From Gammaproteobacteria bacterium (GTDB taxonomy: Bacteria; Pseudomonadota; Gammaproteobacteria; Steroidobacterales; Steroidobacteraceae): 39,652 bases of DNA. The translations under genes were made by a program, and so were the position numbers. Location: the NCBI GenBank assembly GCA_028293725.1, contig JAQGOE010000001.1, positions 1 to 39,652 on the forward strand. Reading direction: 5' to 3'. The notes under the pieces were generated by a model that worked only from the letters and a program-made list of their open reading frames with translations, did no database searches and was not told the origin of the DNA. The number at the start of each line of letters is the position of its first letter. The stretch's first letter is position 1. Shown here piece by piece: positions 24,133-33,238 of this stretch.

Positions 24133-25256
24133 CAGCGCTCTCCCCGGCCGCGAGCTTCGATGGTCACGGAGTCCTGCTCCTTCGGCACACCGGACGAGGA
24201 TTCCGTCGGCTGCTCGACATCGCGAGCCGCTGCCTTGTCGAGCAGCTTGTCGAGTGGCAGATAGAACATGTTGCCGCCGCCCGCGCCACCACCGGCTTTC
24301 TGATCGATCACGACCTTGTGAGCCCGGGCGAGCAGGCTCTCGATGGAGTCCATGTAGAGCCGCTTGCGGGTGATTTCCGGCGCCTGCTCATAGGCCGCCA
24401 GGAGCTCCGTGAAGCGCTCGGCCTGACCCTGGGCGATCGCGGTGACCTGTGCCTTGTAGGCTTGCGCGTCCTGCTGCATACGTACGGCCGCACCCTGCGC
24501 GACCGGAATGATGCTGTTGGCGTAAGCCTCCGACTCCTTGGTGAAGCGCTCCTGGTCGGCGAGCGCCTTGTTGGCGTCCCGCTGCGACGGAATCACGGGC
24601 TCCGGCACCTGCACGTCGATGAGGTTGACGGTGGTCACCGTGATACCGGTGTTGTAGTACTCGAGCGTCTGTTGGATGAGCGTCTTGGTGCGCTTCGTGA
24701 TCTGCGGGCGCGTGCCGCCCACCAGCACCTCTTCGAGCTTGCTGCGGCCGACGACTTCGCGAATGGCGGCCTCGCTCACCTCGTTCAGGGTGGCGTCCGG
24801 GTCAAACACCTGGAAGAGATATTTCTTGGGATCGGTGTACTGGTACTGCACCGAGAAGTGCAGATCCACGAGATTCACATCGGAGGTGAGTACCCGCTGC
24901 TTGAAGTCCGTGGAATTCACGTTCGCGACGTTGACCTTGCTGACCGTCTCGATCGGCCACGGCCACCGCCAGCCCCAGCCTTCATTTCTGACGTCGATCA
25001 GCTTACCGAAGCGCAGGACGACGCCGCGCTCGGCCGATTTGATCTGGAAGAAGCCGCTCGCCAGCCACAAGGCGACCACGACGAGGCCGATCAGCAGCAG
25101 GAGCGAGCCACCCTCACCGCCTTTGCCGCCCGGCCGCAGCAGCGACTCGAGCTTGCGCTGCCAGTTTTTTACGCGTTCGTCGAGGTCGGGACCGCCCTGT
25201 CCAGGCCGTCGGCCCCAGGGATTGTTCTGACCGCCGCCAGGTTGATTCCACGCCAT
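24132..25256 (-). CDS. hflK: HflK, SPFH protein of the FtsH-regulating complex
   Basis: This 374-residue protein has a Gly/Asn/Pro-rich cytoplasmic N terminus (MAWNQPGGGQNNPWG), which is diagnostic of HflK. An anchor follows near residues 50-68 (LLLIGLVVVALWLASGF), then the SPFH domain and a coiled segment. It partners HflC. The Pro/Gln/Gly start and the order hflX-hflK-hflC are as in E. coli. The tail (residues about 315-374) has Gly-Ala-Gly runs and a charged end. Confidence 0.95.
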   Translation of the reverse strand: MAWNQPGGGQNNPWGRRPGQGGPDLDERVKNWQRKLESLLRPGGKGGEGGSLLLLIGLVVVALWLASGFFQIKSAERGVVLRFGKLIDVRNEGWGWRWPWPIETVSKVNVANVNSTDFKQRVLTSDVNLVDLHFSVQYQYTDPKKYLFQVFDPDATLNEVSEAAIREVVGRSKLEEVLVGGTRPQITKRTKTLIQQTLEYYNTGITVTTVNLIDVQVPEPVIPSQRDANKALADQERFTKESEAYANSIIPVAQGAAVRMQQDAQAYKAQVTAIAQGQAERFTELLAAYEQAPEITRKRLYMDSIESLLARAHKVVIDQKAGGGAGGGNMFYLPLDKLLDKAAARDVEQPTESSSGVPKEQDSVTIEARGRGER

Positions 25257-25274
25257 ATAAGAAAAAAGTAAAGC

Positions 25275-26633
25275 CTAGCGCGGGGCCCGGGTGGTCGCGC
25301 TCGAAACGGCCGTCGATTGTAGGTAGGCATCCCCGGGCGCACAAGGCATATCGGGGCCCTGCACCTCTAGAATCTGCACGCCGGGCGTGCGCGCGAGCAC
25401 CAGCAGTTCCACGTCCGGGAGCTCCACCAGGAGCTCGATCGAGCCGTCGTCGGCGCTCCGCTCCTCGCGGACGGCTTTTGCTGCATAAAGGCGCGAGCGT
25501 AGCGCCCCGGCGGCGGCAGGGACGTGCACCCGTGCGAGACGGGCGAATCGGGCAATGCGTTCGGCAATCGCGCCGGTCAGCAGATCCAGCCCCAGGCGCC
25601 GCTCGGCGGAAATCCACACCGCAGTCGCCCGCCCCTCGGCGTCGCGGTCGACACGCGGCTCGAATCCCAACCGGTCGATCTTGTTATAGACAATAACCTG
25701 CGGAATCTCGGCGGCGCCGATCTCCGTCAGCACGGAGTCGACTTGCGCGATGTGGTCGTCCCGACGCGGATCGCTCGCATCCACGACATGCAACAGCAAG
25801 GTCGCCTCGCGGGCCTCCGTCAGTGTCGACTGGAACGCGGCCACCAACTCGTGGGGTAACTCGCGGATGAAGCCAACCGTGTCGGCGGCGACCACGGGCG
25901 TCCCACCGGGCAACGTGATGCGGCGCACTGTTGGATCGAGTGTTGCAAACAACTGGTCGGCGATGTAAGCGTCCGCTCCCGTGAGCGAACGAAACAACGT
26001 CGACTTCCCGGCGTTGGTGTAGCCCACGAGCGCGAGCGACGGGACGGGAATCTCGGCACGCTGCTGCCGCCCGGTCTCGCGCTGTTGTTGGATTTTTTCC
26101 AACCGCCGTGTGAGCACCTTGACGCGCTGGCCGAGCAGGCGCCGGTCGGTCTCGAGCTGCGTCTCGCCGGGACCGCGCATGCCGATACCGCCCTTCTGAC
26201 GCTCGAGGTGGGTCCAACCGCGCACCAACCGGCTGGCGATGTGTTTCAACTGCGCGAGCTCGACTTCGAGCTTGCCCTCGAAGCTGCGGGCGCGCTGCGC
26301 GAAAATATCGAGAATGAGGCCGTTACGGTCGAGTACCCGCCGGCCGGTCAGCTTTTCGAGATTGCGCTCCTGGCTGGGCGATAGCGCGTGGTCGACTAGA
26401 ATGACGTCCGCGGCGTTGTCTTCGGCAACAGTTCGAACTTCGTCAGCCTTGCCGCTGCCCATGAAGAAGCGCGGGTCGGGACTATCACGGCGACCGGTTA
26501 CGGTCGCTACAGGCTGCGCCCCGGCTGAGAGCGCAAGCTGCTTGAACTCCTGCAGATCCTCGGGATCGACCTGTGCGCCTAATCCTAAGCGCACAAGGAC
26601 CGCGCGCTCACCGCTCCGTGGGCGCTCGAACAC
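25275..26633 (-). CDS. hflX: Ribosome-associated GTPase HflX
   Basis: This 452-residue GTPase splits stalled or stressed ribosomes and belongs to the OBG/HflX group. The N-terminal HflX domain (VDPEDLQEFKQLALSAGA to LVRGWTHLERQ) carries GGIGMRGPGETQLE, the family hallmark. The G domain starts LVGYTNAGKSTLF with DTVGFIRELP (G3) and NKIDRL (G4). The likely start is GTG at 26633 with no strong ribosome site. It follows hfq by 23 bases. Confidence 0.95.
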   Translation of the reverse strand: MFERPRSGERAVLVRLGLGAQVDPEDLQEFKQLALSAGAQPVATVTGRRDSPDPRFFMGSGKADEVRTVAEDNAADVILVDHALSPSQERNLEKLTGRRVLDRNGLILDIFAQRARSFEGKLEVELAQLKHIASRLVRGWTHLERQKGGIGMRGPGETQLETDRRLLGQRVKVLTRRLEKIQQQRETGRQQRAEIPVPSLALVGYTNAGKSTLFRSLTGADAYIADQLFATLDPTVRRITLPGGTPVVAADTVGFIRELPHELVAAFQSTLTEAREATLLLHVVDASDPRRDDHIAQVDSVLTEIGAAEIPQVIVYNKIDRLGFEPRVDRDAEGRATAVWISAERRLGLDLLTGAIAERIARFARLARVHVPAAAGALRSRLYAAKAVREERSADDGSIELLVELPDVELLVLARTPGVQILEVQGPDMPCAPGDAYLQSTAVSSATTRAPR

Positions 26634-26656
26634 TCAAGCTATCCATGAAGCAGAGG

Positions 26657-26911
26657 TCACTCGGTCGGGGTCTCCGTGGTGGCAACAGCGCCTTCCTCCG
26701 TCAGCCGCACATTGCGCGCCGGCACGACAGTGGAGATAGCGTGCTTGTACACCATCTGGCTCACGCTGTTCTTCAACAGAACGACGAACTGGTCGAACGA
26801 GTCAATCTGACCCTGCAACTTGATCCCGTTGACGAGGTAGATTGAAACGGGTACCCGTTCCTTGCGGAGCGCATTCAAAAAGGGATCTTGCAGCGACTGG
26901 CCTTTGGCCAT
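26657..26911 (-). CDS. hfq: RNA chaperone Hfq
   Basis: This 84-residue Sm-like protein forms hexamers that pair small RNAs with mRNAs. It begins [20 protein letters not shown], has the Sm1 strand set [18 protein letters not shown], and the Sm2 motif VYKHAIST with the His of the RNA-binding pore. The C-terminal tail is short compared with E. coli Hfq (102 residues). The start at 26911 has AAGGAGA 6 bases upstream, and the frame upstream of it is not conserved. Confidence 0.97.
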   Translation of the reverse strand: MAKGQSLQDPFLNALRKERVPVSIYLVNGIKLQGQIDSFDQFVVLLKNSVSQMVYKHAISTVVPARNVRLTEEGAVATTETPTE

Positions 26912-26933
26912 CGGGTTCTCCTTGTTCTCACAG

Positions 26934-26961
26934 CTTCTAGTTTTTCGGTAACGGACCGCAA
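26934..26961 (-). promoter_or_regulatory. Candidate sigma-70 promoter for hfq
   Basis: On the minus strand, TTGCGG (26961-26956) and TAGAAG (26939-26934) are spaced 16 bases. Transcription would start about 15-20 bases before the hfq start codon. The 137-bp gap between miaA and hfq also holds TTGGTC and TTAAGA 18 bases apart. E. coli hfq likewise has its own promoters inside the superoperon. Confidence 0.35.
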
Positions 26962-27048
26962 GCGAACTTCCCTGTACCGCGATCCAGCAAGCAACGTGCC
27001 TCGGCGGCAACGATCGGCGACAACGGGGATCTTAACATGCAGTCCCAA

Positions 27049-28020
27049 TCAAAGACCAAGCTCTCTCAACTCGTGACGTACGTCGCGATTCCACGACGTT
27101 TCGCCGCCTTCCGGATCCAGCCAGTTAGGCCCCTTTTCGGCGCGCAACCACGTCAACTGCCGCTTCGCCAGCTGGCGCGTTGCGAAAATGCCGCGTCGTT
27201 CGGCCTCCTCCAGACCGTACTCTCCGTCCAGGTGACCCCAGAGCTGCCGGTAACCTACCGACCGCATGGACGGATGTCGGCTGGTCAGATCACCGCGTTG
27301 GCGCAGGGCCTTCACCTCGTCCAGAAACCCGGCGGCCATCATCGCCCGAAAGCGTCCGGAAAGGCGCTCGTGCAACATGTTTCGGTCTGTGGGGGCCAGC
27401 ACCCAGTATTTCAACCGTAATCCCGCGAGCGGACTCACGGTAGCTCGCTGCAGCTCGGAAATCGGGCGCCCCGTCGTGTAGTAAACCTCCAGAGCGCGTT
27501 GAATTCTTTGACTGTCGTTCGGGTCGATTCGTGCCGCCGCCTGCGGATCGACTCGTAACAATTCTGTATGCAATGCCGGCCAACCCTCGCGCGCGGCACG
27601 CTCGTCGAGCTGCGCGCGCAGCTCGGGAGATGCCTGCGGAAGTGGTGCCAAACCGCGCACAAGTGCCCGTAAATAGAGCATTGTTCCACCGACGAGCAGT
27701 GGCACACGCCGGCGTGCGTGTATCTGCGCAATGCAGGTGATGGCATCCGTCACAAACTGCCCTGCGGAATAGCTCGCGGCGGGTTCGCAGATGTCGATGA
27801 GATGATGGGGAATGCGCTCGCGCAACGCTCGCGGCGGCTTTGCGGAGCCTATATCCAGGCCTCGGTAAACGAGAGCCGAGTCCACGCTGACGATCTCGAC
27901 CGCGGCTTCGTCAGCAAGACGAATGGCCCAATCACTCTTGCCCACCCCTGTCGGCCCTGTCAAAACAAAAACCGGCAACTCGCTCCGCAGCGGCGCAGTT
28001 GCCTGGGCAATAACGCCCAT
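27049..28020 (-). CDS. miaA: tRNA dimethylallyltransferase MiaA
   Basis: This 323-residue enzyme adds a dimethylallyl group to A37 of tRNAs reading UNN codons. The P-loop GPTGVGKS lies at residues 22-29. VSVDSALVYRGLDIGSAKP is the conserved tRNA/DMAPP-binding segment, and GGTMLYLRAL follows. The start at 28020 is chosen because it shares a base with the mutL stop (TGATG); an upstream ATG at 28095 lies within mutL. The chemistry depends on full family conservation, which looks intact. Confidence 0.95.
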   Translation of the reverse strand: MGVIAQATAPLRSELPVFVLTGPTGVGKSDWAIRLADEAAVEIVSVDSALVYRGLDIGSAKPPRALRERIPHHLIDICEPAASYSAGQFVTDAITCIAQIHARRRVPLLVGGTMLYLRALVRGLAPLPQASPELRAQLDERAAREGWPALHTELLRVDPQAAARIDPNDSQRIQRALEVYYTTGRPISELQRATVSPLAGLRLKYWVLAPTDRNMLHERLSGRFRAMMAAGFLDEVKALRQRGDLTSRHPSMRSVGYRQLWGHLDGEYGLEEAERRGIFATRQLAKRQLTWLRAEKGPNWLDPEGGETSWNRDVRHELRELGL

Positions 28021-29858
28021 CAACGCCCTCTGAGGAAGAGCTGATCCAGCTCGGGCATCGACAGACGCGTCCATGTGGGACGGCCGTGATTGCATTGGTT
28101 GGCGCGTTCGGTCACTTCCATCTGGCGCAACAGGGCATTCATCTCGGGAACGCTCAGGCGCCGATGCGCGTGAATCGCCGTACGACAGGCCAAAGTGCCC
28201 AGAAACTTGTCAGCGGCGCCGTCGAGATGATGAGCGTCGGCATCGAGATCAAGGTCTCTGACCACCGCTCTGACGATCTCGGTTACGTTCTCGCCGGCGA
28301 GCAACGCCGGTATGCGACGAAGGGCGAGCCGTGTTGGTCCGAGCGAGTCCACGTCGAAGCCCGCCCGCTCCCATTCGGCGCGATTCTCGAGGACGGCGTC
28401 AACCTCGTGCTCCTTGAACTCCACCACAATGGGCTCGAGGAGATGCTGCGACGCCGGATCGGCGCCACCCTGCTGTATTTTCAGCCTTTCGTACAAGACA
28501 CGCTCATGCGCGGCGTGCATATCCACCAGGATCAGGCCCTCGCGGTTCTGGGCGAGAATGTAGATTCCGTGCAGTTGCGCCAGGGCCGTCCCGAGAGGCT
28601 GGTCGGACCCCGACTCCAGCGGCGCCGCTATGCTCGGATAGTGCTCCGCCGGCTCGCGCACACTGTCAACAATCCCCCAAGGGCTGCGTGTCGGCTCATA
28701 AAGGGGCAGTGTTCCGGAGCGGCCTATGTGCGCACCCGCCGACGAGTGCCGGCCATTGCCGCCATAACCTGTACTACTAATGTAACTATTGCCGCCGACA
28801 TCCGTCCGCGCCGGCCCCAGCATGCTGGCTGAGTCCGCCGCCGGGGCAGCCGTGAGGTTGGGTTTTGTGTCCGCCAACGCGCGCTCCAGGGCGCGAAACA
28901 CGAAGTCGTGAATCTGACGACTGTCACGGAAACGGACTTCCAGCTTCGCGGGATGCGCGTTGACGTCGACGAGCTTGGGATCGAGGGTGAGATAAAGAAC
29001 GTAGGCCGCGTGACGGCCCCCGTAGAGAACATCGCGATAAGCGAGACGAACTGCGTTCATCAGCAGCCGATCCCGCACGTTGCGCTCGTTCACGAACCAG
29101 AACTGCTGGTCAGGTTGCCCGCGCGCCGCGGTGGGCAAACCGATCCAACCTGAAAGCTGCACGGGCCCGGCCGAATGATCCACCGGCACGGCGCCTGTCG
29201 TGAACTCCTTGCCGAGCAATTCAGACAGACGCGCGGGCTCGGTGCCTTCTCCCGTAGTCGCTGGAGTGTCGAGCAACACACGCGCACCATTGCGGAGCCG
29301 GAAAGTCACATCGAATCGCGATAGCGCGAGCCTTTCGACCAACCTGACGATATGGCCCAACTCGGTCGAGTCACTGCGCACGAACTTGCGCCGCGCGGGC
29401 ACGTTGAAAAACAACTCGCGTACTTCGATGGTAGTGCCCGGCGGATGGGCGGCGGGGCGGACCGGCGTAACCGCTCCTCCGTCGACGCCGATCTCAGCGC
29501 CGTGCTCGACATCGGCCGGGTGCGAGGCAATGCGGAGGCGGGACACGGAACCGATGGACGGGAGCGCCTCCCCACGAAATCCGAGCGTGGCGACGGATTC
29601 GAGGTCATCGAGCGAGGCGATCTTGCTCGTGGCATGCCGGGACACCGCGACCGGAAGCTCATCAGCATCAATTCCGCAGCCATCGTCCCGCACGCGAATG
29701 AGGCCGATCCCGCCGCGTTCCACGTCGATCTCGATCCGGCGGGCCCCTGAATCGAGGCTGTTCTCGACGAGCTCTTTGACGACCGAGGCCGGTCGCTCGA
29801 TCACTTCGCCTGCGGCGATCTGGTCGACGAGCTCGCTGGGAAGCACACGGATGGGCAT
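28020..29858 (-). CDS. mutL: DNA mismatch repair protein MutL (endonuclease type)
   Basis: This 612-residue protein has the N-terminal GHKL ATPase with QIAAGEVIERPASVVKELVE, GFRGEALPSI and SRHATSKI. The C-terminal dimer domain contains DMHAAHERVLYE, which fits the metal-binding DQHA-x2-E-x4-E motif with Met for Gln, plus ACR and CNHGRP. These C-terminal motifs are absent from E. coli MutL and present in nicking MutLs of species without MutH, such as Pseudomonas (from memory). The middle linker is Gly/Ser-rich (residues about 330-430). The start at 29858 (MPIRVLP) begins the conserved domain; upstream frame is not conserved. Confidence 0.95.
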   Translation of the reverse strand: MPIRVLPSELVDQIAAGEVIERPASVVKELVENSLDSGARRIEIDVERGGIGLIRVRDDGCGIDADELPVAVSRHATSKIASLDDLESVATLGFRGEALPSIGSVSRLRIASHPADVEHGAEIGVDGGAVTPVRPAAHPPGTTIEVRELFFNVPARRKFVRSDSTELGHIVRLVERLALSRFDVTFRLRNGARVLLDTPATTGEGTEPARLSELLGKEFTTGAVPVDHSAGPVQLSGWIGLPTAARGQPDQQFWFVNERNVRDRLLMNAVRLAYRDVLYGGRHAAYVLYLTLDPKLVDVNAHPAKLEVRFRDSRQIHDFVFRALERALADTKPNLTAAPAADSASMLGPARTDVGGNSYISSTGYGGNGRHSSAGAHIGRSGTLPLYEPTRSPWGIVDSVREPAEHYPSIAAPLESGSDQPLGTALAQLHGIYILAQNREGLILVDMHAAHERVLYERLKIQQGGADPASQHLLEPIVVEFKEHEVDAVLENRAEWERAGFDVDSLGPTRLALRRIPALLAGENVTEIVRAVVRDLDLDADAHHLDGAADKFLGTLACRTAIHAHRRLSVPEMNALLRQMEVTERANQCNHGRPTWTRLSMPELDQLFLRGR

Positions 29859-29901
29859 GAAGGGAAGGCTCCGGCAAACTGCGAACGCGCAGTGTACCGG
29901 C

Positions 29902-31143
29902 TTAGGGGGCTGGTGCGGCCAGCACGCTTGCCACGGTCGCCCGATGCGCCTGGGCATACCGCGTCCCAACCGGCGGATTCGCCTGGAAATACCGCCGCAG
30001 CCCGGCAAAAACCGCGTCCGCCAGCGCCGCCTGGTGCCGCGTGTTACGCAGGCTGACCTCTTCCTCGGGGTTCGAGATGTACGCGGTCTCGACCAGCATC
30101 GAGGGAATATCGGGCGACTTCAACACGACAAAACCCGCCTGCTGCACCTGTGCCTTGCGCACCTGCCCCACGGCGTCGAGTGAGCCGATCACGCGCTGGG
30201 CGGCGGTCATGCTGGCACTGATGTTCGCTGTTTGAGACAAGTCGAGCAGCACCGAGGCGAGCTGTTTGTCCTTGTCATCGAGCTTCACGCCACCCATCAG
30301 GTCGGCGGCGTTCTCGCGATCGGCCAACCAACGGGCGGCTTCGTTGGACGCCCCGTGTTCCGACAGCACGTACACCGAAGAACCGGACACATCCCGATTC
30401 GCAATCGAATCGGCATGAATCGACACGAACATGTCCGCTTTCGCCAGACGTGCGCGGCCGATACGGTCACGCAAAACGAGGAATTCATCGCGATCACGTG
30501 TTAGGACCGCACGCATTCCCGGCTCGCCATTGATGCGCTCCGCGAGGGCTCGCGCAATGGCCAGCACTACGTCTTTTTCCCGCGTGCCGCCGTGGCCAAT
30601 CGCGCCGGGATCCTGGCCTCCGTGGCCGGCATCGACAGCCACCACCACATCGCGGCCGCTGTCGACCGGAGCGTGGGCAGCACGAATGATTTTAGGAGTC
30701 GTGTCGATTTCCACCGGCACTGACGCCGCCGCCGACAGCGCGGCCGATGCATCACCGAGGGTAACAACCAGTTGCCGCCCGCCCACGCCCGGTGTCTGCA
30801 ACCAAACACTGCGTGTTGGAGCAAGTGACCTGAGTTGCATGACGACGCGCAATGTCCCGCCCGGCTGTGTCCCGATCCGGAACCCGGACACAACTCCCGT
30901 CCCGAGAGGCAGGCGCACGTTGCCGCCCAACCGGGTGTTTCCGAGATCGACGACGGCCCGCCGCGGATGATCGAGAGTAAAGAGCTTCTCACTCGTGGCC
31001 GAGGTGAGATCGAGCGTCACCTGGGTGCCGCCGGGAGTCGCGGACACGCGGACGCCGCGGAGCTCAGTACCCGCGGCCCAAGCCAGATTCACCGCAGCCA
31101 TCAGGGCAGCGACGACTCCAATCTGAAACGCCTTCTTAATCAT
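29902..31143 (-). CDS. amiB: N-acetylmuramoyl-L-alanine amidase (AmiB-like)
   Basis: This 413-residue periplasmic enzyme cuts the amide between muramic acid and peptide, splitting septal murein. A signal peptide ends near LAWAAG (residue 24). An AMIN domain follows (residues about 28-130), then a zinc Amidase_3 domain from about 165 with VDAGHGGQDPGA, REKDV and a SIHAD zinc His. The E. coli AmiB has a C-terminal LysM domain; here the protein ends soon after the catalytic domain with no LysM. It is in the conserved spot between tsaE and mutL. Confidence 0.93.
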   Translation of the reverse strand: MIKKAFQIGVVAALMAAVNLAWAAGTELRGVRVSATPGGTQVTLDLTSATSEKLFTLDHPRRAVVDLGNTRLGGNVRLPLGTGVVSGFRIGTQPGGTLRVVMQLRSLAPTRSVWLQTPGVGGRQLVVTLGDASAALSAAASVPVEIDTTPKIIRAAHAPVDSGRDVVVAVDAGHGGQDPGAIGHGGTREKDVVLAIARALAERINGEPGMRAVLTRDRDEFLVLRDRIGRARLAKADMFVSIHADSIANRDVSGSSVYVLSEHGASNEAARWLADRENAADLMGGVKLDDKDKQLASVLLDLSQTANISASMTAAQRVIGSLDAVGQVRKAQVQQAGFVVLKSPDIPSMLVETAYISNPEEEVSLRNTRHQAALADAVFAGLRRYFQANPPVGTRYAQAHRATVASVLAAPAP

Positions 31144-31213
31144 GGAGTTCGCAATGTAACTTATCGCGTAATCTACGACTCGGGCGAGTGCTTTTCAACT
31201 GTTCGGCGACACC

Positions 31214-31723
31214 TTACCGCGGCGCCGCTTCTTTGAGCGGTGCCACCGCGCCGGCGGCGGTGGCCGCCAGCCTCCCGAGCCATTCCGCGCCGAGAGCACT
31301 CGCCGCAGCAACTTCAATGTCATGTCCGCTGTCTCCGGCAACGAGCTTGATGACGAGATCGGCACCGGGCAGCCGGTCCGCGCCTCGTTCGGGCCACTCG
31401 ACGAGCCAGAGATGCCCGCCCGTCGCCCACTCCCGTAATCCCAGGTTATCGAGCTCAGCCGCATCATTCAGCCGATAGAGATCCAGATGCAGCGCCGTCA
31501 ACGCACCGATTTCGTAGATCTCAACCAGCGTATAGGTCGGGCTGCGTACGGCACCCGTAACGCCCAGCGAGCGCAGCAGTCCCCGTGTGAGGGTGGTCTT
31601 CCCCGCGCCGAGATCGCCCGTTAGATAGACCACACATAATGTGTCGTCCCCGGCCGGTCTCGCACTGGCGAGCCGCGCTCCGAAGCCCTCCGTTTCCTCT
31701 GCTGTCGTTGTGTGAACGACCAT
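31214..31723 (-). CDS. tsaE: tRNA t6A biosynthesis ATPase TsaE
   Basis: This 169-residue P-loop ATPase works with TsaB and TsaD to make threonylcarbamoyl-adenosine at tRNA position 37. The Walker A loop GDLGAGKTT is near residues 36-44, SPTYTLVEIYE follows, then HLDLYRL and LVEWPERG, all as in the family. The start is 6 bases after the nnr stop. The C terminus is somewhat longer than usual and rich in Ala. Confidence 0.94.
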   Translation of the reverse strand: MVVHTTTAEETEGFGARLASARPAGDDTLCVVYLTGDLGAGKTTLTRGLLRSLGVTGAVRSPTYTLVEIYEIGALTALHLDLYRLNDAAELDNLGLREWATGGHLWLVEWPERGADRLPGADLVIKLVAGDSGHDIEVAAASALGAEWLGRLAATAAGAVAPLKEAAPR

Positions 31724-31728
31724 GAGGA

Positions 31729-33207
31729 TCAGAGGTTGACGCAGTTATGGAGCTCCCGCGCGATGTCGCTCGCTATCAGGCCGCGCTCCCCCGTACGCGC
31801 CGCGGCGTCACCCGCCATGGCGTGGACCAGCACTCCGACGCGCGCGGCCAGCCAGGTATCACGGCACTGAGCCAGAATTCCGGCCACTGCCCCGGTCAGC
31901 ACGTCTCCGGTCCCGGCGCTCGCCATACCCGGGTTGCCTCTCTCGCAGAGCGCCGATATGCGGCCCTTGGTGCCTACGAGCGTTCCCGCGCCCTTCAGCA
32001 CCACGGTACCGCCGTATCGTGTGACCAGCCGATCGAGCGCGGACAGCCGGTCCGCTTGTATCTCTTCCGTGCTGATGTCGAGAAGACGGCCCGCCTCACC
32101 GGGATGAGGAGTCAGGATCCAGTTGTCTCGCGGTGACACGCCCGCCTCGGCGATGAGATTCAAAGCATCAGCATCGATGACGAGCGGTTTATTGGTGGCC
32201 AGAACGGCCTGCAGTGCCTCGCTGGCCCACGGCGTACGGCCCAAACCGGGACCGATCGCAATGATTTCCGCGCGCTCGATCGCCTCGTCCAGCACGCTCA
32301 CGTGGGTGAGCGCCAGGCAGATCAGCTCCGGCCGCCCCGACGAAATCGCCGCTACGTTCTCGGGGGCAACCGCAACCGTGACCAACCCTGCGCCAACCCT
32401 CAGGCAGGCTTCACCCGAAAGTCGCGTCGCGCCCGGCATTCCGATGCCGCTACCGATGATGAGAACACGACCGAAGTTACCCTTGTGAGCCGCCCGCGGA
32501 CGCCTGGGCAGGGCGCGTTGGATCTCGGAGTCGACAATGCGCTCCAGCCCGGGTTTGAAATCCGTCGACGACGGCGCGGCAATCTCCAGGTCGTCGAAGT
32601 AGACCGTGCCCGTGTACTCGGGGCCATCACCAATGAAAAGGCCGGTCTTGAGGCCGACGAACGTGATCGTACAATCCGCCCGCACCGTGTGACCGAGCGG
32701 AATCCCTGTATCACTATCCAGACCTGAGGGCACATCCAGTGCGAATACAGGCCGCCCCGCGGAGTTGATTTGCTCGATCACTCGACCGAGATCCTCATGC
32801 ACGCCACCCCGCAGTCCGGTGCCGAGCAGTGCATCGACAATGACGTCCCCGCCCTGTAGCAGTTCCGCTGAAAATGGGTGGATCTGCCCACCGCTGCTCT
32901 TGAAATCCTCGCAGGCCTGGCGCGCGTCGCCGCCAAGCTGCTCCGGCGGCACGGCCGTCAGCAGGGTGACCGTGAGCCCGGCGGCTTGTGCGAAGCGAGC
33001 GAGCACATAACCGTCACCGGCGTTGTTGCCCTTCCCACACACGATCACGATGCGATGCGCCATGGGCCAACGTGTTCGCAGGTAGCGCAAGGCCGCCTCC
33101 CCGGCACGCTTCATCAAGACATAGCCGGGAATTCCCAGCACCTTGATGGCGTGGGCGTCGAGCGCGCGGACCTGGGCGGTGGAGTACAAGGCTATTGGCA
33201 ATGCCAT
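31729..33207 (-). CDS. nnr: Bifunctional NAD(P)H-hydrate epimerase/dehydratase
   Basis: This 492-residue protein repairs damaged, hydrated NAD(P)H. The N-terminal half is the epimerase (YjeF_N, VCGKGNNAGDGYV near residues 57-69). The C-terminal half is the ADP-dependent dehydratase with ILTPHPGEAGRLL, VLKGAGTLV and NPGMASAGTGDVLTG. Both halves look intact and the length matches E. coli YjeF (about 515). It is the first gene of the minus-strand superoperon. A TATAAT lies only 5 bases before the ATG, so the main transcript may lack a leader. Confidence 0.95.
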   Translation of the reverse strand: MALPIALYSTAQVRALDAHAIKVLGIPGYVLMKRAGEAALRYLRTRWPMAHRIVIVCGKGNNAGDGYVLARFAQAAGLTVTLLTAVPPEQLGGDARQACEDFKSSGGQIHPFSAELLQGGDVIVDALLGTGLRGGVHEDLGRVIEQINSAGRPVFALDVPSGLDSDTGIPLGHTVRADCTITFVGLKTGLFIGDGPEYTGTVYFDDLEIAAPSSTDFKPGLERIVDSEIQRALPRRPRAAHKGNFGRVLIIGSGIGMPGATRLSGEACLRVGAGLVTVAVAPENVAAISSGRPELICLALTHVSVLDEAIERAEIIAIGPGLGRTPWASEALQAVLATNKPLVIDADALNLIAEAGVSPRDNWILTPHPGEAGRLLDISTEEIQADRLSALDRLVTRYGGTVVLKGAGTLVGTKGRISALCERGNPGMASAGTGDVLTGAVAGILAQCRDTWLAARVGVLVHAMAGDAAARTGERGLIASDIARELHNCVNL

Positions 33208-33212
33208 GCGGC

Positions 33213-33220
33213 ATTATACT
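33213..33220. promoter_or_regulatory. Overlapping divergent -10 elements between nnr and queG
   Basis: The 31-bp gap holds ATTATACT. Read toward nnr this is TATAAT (33218-33213); read toward queG it is TATACT (33215-33220). No good -35 is evident for either; TTGGCA at 33195-33200 is only 14 bases from TATACT. The arrangement suggests a bidirectional promoter. Confidence 0.45.
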
Positions 33221-33238
33221 GACAGCGGTGAAGACGTT

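Noticed and set aside
24123..25271. 382-residue plus-strand frame opposite hflK
   Set aside because: hflK on the minus strand is unmistakable; the opposite frame is His/Arg/Leu-rich without family features.
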